Origin: Burkholderiales bacterium
Lineage (GTDB): Bacteria > Pseudomonadota > Gammaproteobacteria > Burkholderiales > Burkholderiaceae
Length of the DNA: 12,765 nt
Direction: 5' to 3'
Assembly: GCA_947372535.1 (NCBI GenBank)
Contig: CANBUA010000125.1
Coordinates: 1-12,765 of the forward strand
This document shows positions 1 through 5,970 of the stretch, piece by piece; position 1 is the first letter of the stretch; the number at the start of each line of letters is the position of its first letter. The notes beneath the pieces are model-generated. The model did not search any database and was not told the origin of the DNA. It worked only from the letters and a program-made list of their open reading frames with translations. A program made the position numbers and the translations under genes.

Positions 1-1556
1 GGCATCAGGGCCCATTCCCAGCAGAAGTTCTCCATGAACTGGCTGGGCAGCTCGACGGCGTCCCACTCGACGCCGCTGATGCCGGAGACGCCGATGTCGT
101 TGACCTTGGTCAGCATGTGGTGCAGCCCGTGGCCGAACTCGTGGAAGAGTGTGGTCACGTCGTCATGCGTGAGCAAGGCAGGCCTGCCGCCCACGCCCTT
201 GGCGAAGTTGCAGACCAGGTGGGTCACAGGGGTTTGCGTAGCGTTCGTGTCGGGGCGGCTCCAGCGGCCACGCACGTCGTCCATCCAGGCGCCGGGCCGC
301 TTGCCTGGGCGGGCGTAGGGGTCCAGGTAGAACTGGCCGACCAGCTCGGTGCTGCCGTTGGCGCCATCGCGCTCGATGCGGAAAAAGCGCACCGACTCAT
401 GCCACACGGGCGCCGTGTCAGGCTTGATGCGCACCTCGAACAAGGTTTCGATCAGGCCGAAGAGGCCCTTGAGCACGGTGGGTTCGGTGAAATATTGCTT
501 GACCTCTTGGTCGCTGAAAGCGTAGCGGGCCTCTTTCAGCTTTTCGCTGGCGTAGGCCACGTCCCAGGACTGCAGATCGCTCAAGCCCAGCTCGGTGCTG
601 GCGAACTCGCGCAACTCGGCCATGTCTTTCTCGGCATAGGGACGGGCGCGTTTGGCCAAGTCACGCAGGAATTCCATGACCTGCTTGGGCGATTCGGCCA
701 TTTTCGGCACCAGGGAGACATCGGCGAAGCTGGGGTAGCCCAGCAGTTGCGCTTCTTCCTGGCGCAGGGCCAGCAATTGCTGCATCAAAGCGCTGTTGTC
801 TTGCTCTGCGGGGCCGAACTCGCTGGCGCGGGTGGCGTAGGCGCGGTAGAGGGTCTCACGCAGGGGGCGGTGGCTTGCGTACTGCATGACAGGCAGGTAG
901 CAGGGCATGTGCAAGGTCAGCTTGTGGCCCTCTTTGCCTTCGGCCTCGGCGGCGGCTCGTGCCGAATCGATGACGTCCTGAGGCACGCCGGCCAGCTCGT
1001 CCAACTGGGCGTAGTAGGCGTATTTGTCGGTGGCGTCCATCACGTGCTCGGAGAAGGCCTGCGACTGGGCGGCTTGCAACTCCTGGATGGCGGCGAAACG
1101 TTCGCGCGCGGCGCCTTGCAGCTCGGCACCGCCCAGCACGAAGCCACGCAGGGCGTTGTCCAGCGCACGGGCGCGGGCCGGCGACAGGTTTGCACCCTCG
1201 GGCGATTGCGCGAGGGCCTTGTACTTGGCGTAAAGCCGCTCGTCAGCACCCAAGCGGGTGTAGAACTCGGTGATGCGCGGGAGGTTCTCGTTGAAGGCGG
1301 CGCGCAATTCGGCGGTGTCGGCCACACCGTTGAGGTGGCCGACCGAGCCCCAGGCACGGCCCAGTTTCTCGGTGGACACATCCAGCAGCAAGGACAGCGC
1401 CTCATAGTCGGGCGGAACGTCCGGCCCCACGACCTTCTGGAGCGCTTCTTCGGCCTGCTTGAGCAGGACATCCAGCGCGGGCGAGACATGCTCCGGCTTG
1501 ATCTGGTCAAACAACGGCAAGCCGGCGGTTTCAAGCAATGGGTTGTTCGTGCTCAT
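1..1556 (-). CDS. prlC: Oligopeptidase A (M3 family zinc metallopeptidase), 3' end beyond the window
   Basis: Cytosolic zinc oligopeptidase that, in the family, degrades short peptides, including cleaved signal peptides. 518 codons are visible without a stop or frameshift from ATG 1556 to the left edge; family members are about 680 residues, so roughly the last quarter is missing. The N-terminus begins MSTNNPLLETAGLPLFDQIK, typical of PrlC. The zinc-binding motif HEFGH is at residues 472-476 (bases 129-143). The expected third zinc ligand is E502 in VELPSQFMEN, one residue further from the motif than in thimet oligopeptidase. The helical N-terminal region looks normal. There is no signal peptide, which fits a cytosolic enzyme. 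It starts 30 nt after the folD stop, so the two are probably co-transcribed. No convincing Shine-Dalgarno sequence precedes the start. The M3 family assignment is secure; PrlC rather than the related Dcp is supported by the N-terminal sequence and the motif position. Confidence 0.95.
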   Translation of the reverse strand, partial: MSTNNPLLETAGLPLFDQIKPEHVSPALDVLLKQAEEALQKVVGPDVPPDYEALSLLLDVSTEKLGRAWGSVGHLNGVADTAELRAAFNENLPRITEFYTRLGADERLYAKYKALAQSPEGANLSPARARALDNALRGFVLGGAELQGAARERFAAIQELQAAQSQAFSEHVMDATDKYAYYAQLDELAGVPQDVIDSARAAAEAEGKEGHKLTLHMPCYLPVMQYASHRPLRETLYRAYATRASEFGPAEQDNSALMQQLLALRQEEAQLLGYPSFADVSLVPKMAESPKQVMEFLRDLAKRARPYAEKDMAELREFASTELGLSDLQSWDVAYASEKLKEARYAFSDQEVKQYFTEPTVLKGLFGLIETLFEVRIKPDTAPVWHESVRFFRIERDGANGSTELVGQFYLDPYARPGKRPGAWMDDVRGRWSRPDTNATQTPVTHLVCNFAKGVGGRPALLTHDDVTTLFHEFGHGLHHMLTKVNDIGVSGISGVEWDAVELPSQFMENFCWEWALM

Positions 1557-1586
1557 GGAGGCCAGGTGAGGGCAGAGGGTTGGGTT

Positions 1587-2456
1587 TCAAGCCGACTGGC
1601 GTTGTGCCAGGTCGCGCTCGGCGGCTTCGATGGTGTTGACCAGCAACATCGTAATCGTCATGGGCCCGACCCCGCCGGGCACGGGGGTGATGAAGCCTGC
1701 TACTTGGCTGACGCCGGCGAAATCGACGTCGCCACACAACTTGCCCTCGTCGTTGCGGTTCATGCCCACATCGATCACCACGGCACCGGGCTTGACCATG
1801 TCGGCCGTCAACACATCGCGCTTGCCGACGGCAGCCACCACCACATCGGCCTGGCGGGTGTGATACGCCAAGTCGGCCGTGCCGCTGTGGCAGACCGTGA
1901 CGGTGGCGTTGGCCTGCAAGAGCATCATCGCCATCGGCTTGCCGACGATGTTGCTGCGGCCAATCACGACCGCGTGCTTGCCCTTGAGGTTGGCCAGGCC
2001 GATGGATTCAAGCATCTTCATGCAACCGTAGGGCGTGCAGGCCTTGAAGCCGGTTTGACCGACCATGAGCGCGCCTGCGCTGGCCACGTGGAAGCCGTCC
2101 ACGTCCTTGAGCGGCGAGATCGCTTCGATCACTTTGTGGTCATCGATGTGCTTGGGCAGAGGCAACTGCACCAGGATGCCGTGGATGGCTGGGTCGTTGT
2201 TGAGCGCCTCGACCCGCGCCAGCAACTCGGCCTCGGTCATGGTCTCGGGGTATTTCTCCAGTACCGAGTGCAGGCCGCTGTCCTCGCAGGCCTTGACCTT
2301 GTTGCGCACATAGACCTGGCTGGCGGGGTTCTCGCCCACGAGCACCACGGCCAGGCCGGGCTTGACGCCTTGGGCCGTCAGCTTGGCGGCGCGCTGGGCG
2401 ACGTCACCACGCAGTTGTTTGGACAAGGCGTTGCCGTCGATGAGTTGTGCGGTCAT
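1587..2456 (-). CDS. folD: Bifunctional methylenetetrahydrofolate dehydrogenase / methenyltetrahydrofolate cyclohydrolase
   Basis: Cytosolic one-carbon enzyme. It oxidises 5,10-methylene-THF with NADP+ and hydrolyses the methenyl form to 10-formyl-THF, supplying purine and formyl-Met synthesis. The product has 289 residues, the usual FolD length. The N-terminal catalytic domain carries Y49 and K53 in [11 protein letters not shown]98 in VQLPLP and D120 in KDVDGFH; these match the catalytic Tyr, Lys, Gln and Asp of the family. The Rossmann domain shows GRSNIVGKP (166-174) and the C-terminal signature PGGVGPMTI (260-268). I chose ATG 2456 (MTAQLIDG) because it gives the conserved N-terminus. An upstream in-frame start near 2555 would run through the terminator hairpin of the preceding gene. 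folD lies 93 nt after the regulator stop, beyond that terminator, so it is probably expressed separately from the kinase and regulator, and likely together with prlC. No clear promoter hexamers or SD were found. Confidence 0.97.
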   Translation of the reverse strand: MTAQLIDGNALSKQLRGDVAQRAAKLTAQGVKPGLAVVLVGENPASQVYVRNKVKACEDSGLHSVLEKYPETMTEAELLARVEALNNDPAIHGILVQLPLPKHIDDHKVIEAISPLKDVDGFHVASAGALMVGQTGFKACTPYGCMKMLESIGLANLKGKHAVVIGRSNIVGKPMAMMLLQANATVTVCHSGTADLAYHTRQADVVVAAVGKRDVLTADMVKPGAVVIDVGMNRNDEGKLCGDVDFAGVSQVAGFITPVPGGVGPMTITMLLVNTIEAAERDLAQRQSA

Positions 2457-2485
2457 GGCAGGGCGGGCAGGTTGAATGGTGGATC

Positions 2486-2520
2486 TGAAAAACTGAAAAA
2501 GGCCGCGGTGAGGCGGCCTT
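2486..2520 (-). terminator. Rho-independent terminator after the response regulator gene
   Basis: A perfect 8-bp inverted repeat has arms at 2499-2506 and 2513-2520 (AAGGCCGC/GCGGCCTT) around a 6-nt loop. Read on the minus strand it is followed by TTTTTCAGTTTTTC, a T-rich tract made of two tandem TTTTTCAG units. It sits 32 nt past the regulator stop and 43 nt before the folD start. Stem and T-tract are both on the strand of the regulator gene, so it should end the kinase-regulator transcript. On the plus strand the stem is not followed by a T-run. Confidence 0.85.
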
Positions 2521-2551
2521 CGGATGAACGCAGGGCCATGAGCCCAGGCGA

Positions 2552-3202
2552 TCAAGGCTTTGCGACGGGCGCAGCGCCGGGTGGCTGGCTGTTGGCGCCC
2601 AGGGCGATCTTGAGCAAATCGGCCACAGTGTTGGCGTTGAGCTTTTCCATGACGTTGGCGCGGTGGGCTTCCACCGTCTTGATGCTGATGCCCAAATCAT
2701 CGGCGATCTGCTTGTTCAGGCGGCCGGCGACGATGCGCTCAAGCACCTGGGCTTCACGCGTGGTCAGGCGCGACAGCAGGGCATCGCGGCTGGCGGCTTC
2801 CTGCGATTGCGAGAAGGCCACGCGCGCCTCGCCGAGCATGCGTTCGACCAGGGTCACCAGGGCGTCTTCCTTGAAAGGCTTCTCGATGAAGTCCATCGCG
2901 CCCTTTTTCATGGTGTTCACGGCCATGGGCACGTCGCCGTGGCCGGTGATGAACACGATGGGCAGCGGAGACTTGCGGTCCAGCAGCTTGTCTTGCAACT
3001 CCAGGCCACTCATGCCGTCCATGCGGATGTCGGTGATCAGGCAAGCCACTTCACGCGGGTCGAAGCGGGCCAGGAAGGACTCGGCCGATTCAAAACATCG
3101 CACGCGGTAGTCCTTGCCCTCCAGAAGCCATTGCAGCGAGTCGCGCACGGCTTCATCGTCATCGACCACGTACACAGTGCCTTTCTTGGGGATCAGACTC
3201 AT
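2552..3202 (-). CDS. FixJ/TtrR-type two-component response regulator (receiver plus LuxR-type HTH)
   Basis: DNA-binding response regulator of 216 residues, partner of the upstream kinase. The receiver domain occupies about residues 8-122, with the acidic pocket D14-D16, phospho-acceptor D58 in [12 protein letters not shown]86 and K108 in EKPF. A LuxR/GerE-type helix-turn-helix follows at about 143-205 ([17 protein letters not shown] ... [19 protein letters not shown]). This is the FixJ/NarL-like plan, acting as a phosphorylation-dependent transcription factor. The tail is Pro/Ala-rich. I chose ATG 3202, 13 nt past the kinase stop. A TTG at 3214 would add four residues (HNP after the initiator) and begin one base after that stop; neither has a strong SD. 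The tight spacing implies a kinase-regulator operon with translational coupling. Target genes cannot be read from the sequence; the divergent aceE operon is the nearest candidate. I give no gene symbol because FixJ, TtrR and DctR-like orthology cannot be separated by eye. Confidence 0.95.
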   Translation of the reverse strand: MSLIPKKGTVYVVDDDEAVRDSLQWLLEGKDYRVRCFESAESFLARFDPREVACLITDIRMDGMSGLELQDKLLDRKSPLPIVFITGHGDVPMAVNTMKKGAMDFIEKPFKEDALVTLVERMLGEARVAFSQSQEAASRDALLSRLTTREAQVLERIVAGRLNKQIADDLGISIKTVEAHRANVMEKLNANTVADLLKIALGANSQPPGAAPVAKP

Positions 3203-3215
3203 GGGATTGTGCAAA

Positions 3216-5783
3216 TCATTCGTTGGTGGAGGGGCTGCTGCTTTCAGGCAGCGTGGAATCGACGGGCAGGGTGAACGTGAAACGACACCCCATCACCGTG
3301 GGCCCATTGTAGAGGTTCTCGGCCTTGATGCGCCCGTGGTGAGATTCGACGATCGACCGGCAAAGGCTCAGGCCGATGCCCAGCCCATCGACCTTGGTCG
3401 AGCTGAAGGCTTCGAACAGCCGGCCCAGCACTTCGTCCTTCATGCCGGGGCCGCCGTCATTGACCTGAAACTCGATGACCTGGCCTTGGTCCTCGGTTTG
3501 TTTTTGTACCACACGCAGCTCGACCACGCGTCTCGATTGCGGCGTCTGAGCCAGATCAATCGCCTCGGCGGCATTTTTCAACAAATTGAGTAGCACCTGC
3601 TCGATCAGGATGGGGTCGGCGTTGATGTTGGGCAGGCGCTGGCTCACGACAGCGTTGAGCGTCACGCGGCGGCGTTTCATCTCGAAACTGGCCAAATCGA
3701 GCACCGCATCGGTGATTTCGCGCACCCGCGTCATCTGACGCTGGGGCTCGCTGCGCTTGACGAACTGGCGGATGCGCTGGATGACTTGGCCGGCGCGTTG
3801 GGCCTGGCGGGCGGTTTTTTCCAGCGCTTCGATCAGGCCGTCATTGTCGATGGCGTTGTTGCGGATGCGGCTGATCATGCCGCTGCAGTAGTTGGAAATC
3901 GCCGCCAGCGGCTGGTTGAGTTCGTGCGCGACGGTCGAGGCCATCTCGCCCATGGTGATCATGCGGCTGGTGAACTGGGCTTTTTCAGCCTGACGGGCGG
4001 CGGCTTCTTCAGCCTGGCGGCGCTCCGTGATGTCCGTGGCGATGATCATTTGGGCCAGTCGGCCGTCCGTCCATTGGATGTAGCGGGCGCGCACGTCGAA
4101 CCACTTCTGCACGGCATCCATGAACACCTCGCGGGCATCGCCGCCGGCCTCCGTGAGTTGCTGCGTGGGGAAACCGCCAAAGCTGTCGACCGAATCTTCC
4201 GAGTCGGACGCCACCGCATCGGCCGAGCTCTCGCCGCCAGTGAGGTGCATGTGGGCGTGCGGCGTGCCGCCAAACCACAGCCGGTACGAGCGGTTGGCGA
4301 ACAGCAATTCGTTCTGCTGCACCGAGGCCACGGATACGGCTGCGTCCAGCCCCTCTAGCACGGTAGTGAAGCGTTCATGCGCCGCGCTGAGCTGGTCGCG
4401 CACGCGCTTGGCTTCGGTGATGTTGGTCACCGAGGTCATCCAGCCCGTCTGGTCGCCCTGGGCGTCGATCAGGGGCGAAACGTACATGCGGGCGTCGAAG
4501 GTGCTGCCATCGCGCCGCTGCACCACCACTTCGAGGCCGCCGGTGGGGCTGCGGCCCAGCAACTCCTGCTGGAACATGCGGTTGAACTCGTCGAAGCGAT
4601 CCTTGGGCCAGTAAGGGTAGGGCGGTGTGCAACCCAGCAGTTCCGGCTCCGAAAAACCCGTCATGGCGCAAAAGGCCGGGTTCACGTAGGTGATGCTGCC
4701 TTCGAGGTCGATGGTGCGCATGCCGGTCAGCATGGAGTTTTCCATGGCGCGTCGGAAGTTGGTTTCCTGCACCAGGGTGCGCTGGATGTCGGTGCGCCGG
4801 CGCATGTGCTGCAAGGTGCCCAACAGCGTCCAGACCGTGAAGCCCGAGAGTGCTACCACCATCCAGAACAGGGTGCTGCCGATCAGGTTGGACGACGTTT
4901 TGAAACCGGCACCACGCAGCAGCAGGCCGTTGCCCACGGGTGTGACGATCACCTCGTAGACGAAGGTGGGCTTGGCCGCGTTGTCCGAGCCGGGGGCATC
5001 GGTGATGGTCAGGGTCTGGCCATTGACCTGGACCAGGCTCATCGCGTGTCGGCTGGCCACCTCCCGGGGGACCAGGAAGCGCATCATCGAATCGAGCGAA
5101 TACTCGGCGACCAGCGTGCCCACAAATCCGCTGCGGTCGATCAAGGGAACGTGGACCTGGATCACCCGAGTGCCGTTGGCGTTCTGGTAGGCCTGCGAAT
5201 AGACGGGTTGATTGCGCTCGCGGGCCAGGCGGAAGGCGCTTTTGGGCTCCTCGCGTTGAGTCAGAGAGGGCGTGTAGGGTTCGGGGTGGATGGCGTAGAG
5301 GTCCAGGTCCAAGCCTCGGCTGGTGTCCATGGACAGGCCCTGGCCCATCTGCGAGGCCTTGACCCGCTCATCGGCCTGCACCCAACTCACGTTGACCACT
5401 TCGGGGCGTGCCCTGACGAAGTCGGCCGACTGATTCATGAACTGCTCGGGGTTGATGGCGCGGATGCTGATCTCGCGCGCCATGCGCAGCAATTGCTCCT
5501 GGTTCTCGATCAGCCGAAGACGGATCTGTTGCTGAACGACCTCGGTGTCACGTTTGACGGACTCCTGCTCGCGCTCGAGCTCCTCGTTGCGCAGGTACCA
5601 GAACGCCACGATGATGGCCGCCAGGAACAGCAGCACCGAGACCAGTGGCCCCAGCGTGGCGTAACGGTCTTGCGTGCTGGGCGACTGCTGCTTCCACCAC
5701 CGCCAGAAGATGCGCTGGGCATTGCCGACCGATCCGGCGGGCCTGGGCTTGGGCAGAGGGGGCGAGTTCACGGGAAAGACCAT
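3216..5783 (-). CDS. Membrane sensor histidine kinase with periplasmic sensor and two PAS domains
   Basis: Inner-membrane kinase of 855 residues. A Pro-rich cytoplasmic N-terminus (1-40) leads to TM1 (about 44-64), a periplasmic region of about 235 residues, and TM2 (about 300-322). The periplasmic part has a helical start and conserved aromatic/charged segments suggesting a Cache-like ligand sensor; this is inference. PAS1 lies at about 338-457 (TYVNPAFCAMTGFSEPELLG) and a second, divergent PAS at about 468-588. A short Ala/Gln/Glu-rich linker precedes the HisKA H-box MGEMASTVAHELNQPLAAIS with phospho-acceptor H620. The ATPase domain has N737 in LLNLLKNAAEA, D776 in VNDGGPGM, the F-box LFEAFSSTK (789-797) and GLGIGLSLCR (800-809). 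All kinase motifs are intact. The H-box resembles FixL/DctB-type kinases. No haem-binding PAS motif could be assigned, so oxygen sensing is not supported. The start ATG 5783 faces aceE across 187 bp. The ligand is unknown. Confidence 0.94.
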   Translation of the reverse strand: MVFPVNSPPLPKPRPAGSVGNAQRIFWRWWKQQSPSTQDRYATLGPLVSVLLFLAAIIVAFWYLRNEELEREQESVKRDTEVVQQQIRLRLIENQEQLLRMAREISIRAINPEQFMNQSADFVRARPEVVNVSWVQADERVKASQMGQGLSMDTSRGLDLDLYAIHPEPYTPSLTQREEPKSAFRLARERNQPVYSQAYQNANGTRVIQVHVPLIDRSGFVGTLVAEYSLDSMMRFLVPREVASRHAMSLVQVNGQTLTITDAPGSDNAAKPTFVYEVIVTPVGNGLLLRGAGFKTSSNLIGSTLFWMVVALSGFTVWTLLGTLQHMRRRTDIQRTLVQETNFRRAMENSMLTGMRTIDLEGSITYVNPAFCAMTGFSEPELLGCTPPYPYWPKDRFDEFNRMFQQELLGRSPTGGLEVVVQRRDGSTFDARMYVSPLIDAQGDQTGWMTSVTNITEAKRVRDQLSAAHERFTTVLEGLDAAVSVASVQQNELLFANRSYRLWFGGTPHAHMHLTGGESSADAVASDSEDSVDSFGGFPTQQLTEAGGDAREVFMDAVQKWFDVRARYIQWTDGRLAQMIIATDITERRQAEEAAARQAEKAQFTSRMITMGEMASTVAHELNQPLAAISNYCSGMISRIRNNAIDNDGLIEALEKTARQAQRAGQVIQRIRQFVKRSEPQRQMTRVREITDAVLDLASFEMKRRRVTLNAVVSQRLPNINADPILIEQVLLNLLKNAAEAIDLAQTPQSRRVVELRVVQKQTEDQGQVIEFQVNDGGPGMKDEVLGRLFEAFSSTKVDGLGIGLSLCRSIVESHHGRIKAENLYNGPTVMGCRFTFTLPVDSTLPESSSPSTNE

Positions 5784-5970
5784 GGCCTGATTATCGACGC
5801 TTCAAGTGATGTGGTTTCCCACGATCTGGTAGCTTCTGGTTCGGGACTAAATTGGGCCTGTGCCAAGTGAATCACCGTCAACGCGGTGTTTTTGCGCCAC
5901 TTATCGGTGGTGTCCGGCATGGTCTGTTACCCATACTGGTCTCAGGCCGAACAACATTGGAGACTCACCC
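5784..5970. promoter_or_regulatory. Divergent control region between the kinase and the aceE operon
   Basis: This 187-bp stretch has no credible coding sequence and must hold the promoters for both directions. I see no good sigma-70 pair. The nearest plus-strand -10-like hexamer is TAAATT (5848-5853), with no matching -35. A short inverted repeat GTGG-TTTC-CCAC lies at 5811-5822. The heptamer CAAGTGA occurs twice in direct orientation, at 5803-5809 and 5864-5870, 61 bp apart, about six helical turns. No match to the enterobacterial PdhR operator was seen. The right part (5871-5912) holds two adjacent hairpins, listed separately. aceE's ribosome-binding site (TTGGAG, 5957-5962) ends eight bases before its ATG and supports that start. 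Being the control region is certain by position; the individual sites are weak. Confidence 0.6.
5871..5912 (+). promoter_or_regulatory. Possible attenuator-like leader hairpins upstream of aceE
   Basis: Hairpin 1 pairs CACCG (5873-5877) with CGGTG (5884-5888). An extra T-G wobble leaves a CAAC loop, and five T residues follow (5889-5893), which is the form of a weak intrinsic terminator on the aceE strand. Hairpin 2 pairs CGCCAC (5895-5900) with GTGGTG (5907-5912) across TTATCG. A second CGGTG copy at 5905-5909 could pair with the same left arm, with extension giving about seven pairs at 5871-5877/5905-5911. The two folds would be mutually exclusive. It matters only if transcription starts upstream of 5871, which is not shown. 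The stems are short and could be chance. Confidence 0.3.

Noticed and set aside
2457..2555. Upstream start extending FolD to 322 residues
   Set aside because: The extension would translate through the regulator's terminator and overlap its stop. ATG 2456 gives the conserved FolD N-terminus and length.
117..3110. Open frame of 997 codons on the plus strand, antisense to prlC, folD and the regulator
   Set aside because: It crosses three well-recognised minus-strand genes and a terminator. Its translation is His/Gly/Gln/Val-rich without domain signatures, as expected for the antisense frame of GC-rich genes.
4377..5870. Open frame of 497 codons antisense to the kinase and running into the control region
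   Set aside because: It mirrors the intact kinase gene, and its composition is typical of antisense frames in GC-rich DNA.
5858..5873. TTGGCAC on the minus strand as a possible sigma-54 promoter for the kinase
   Set aside because: The GC element that should follow GG at ten bases is missing (AT instead), so the -24/-12 pattern fails.
5860..5970. Upstream GTG start adding 37 residues to AceE
   Set aside because: The added residues have no family similarity and overlap the leader hairpins. ATG 5971 has a good ribosome-binding site and the expected N-terminus.
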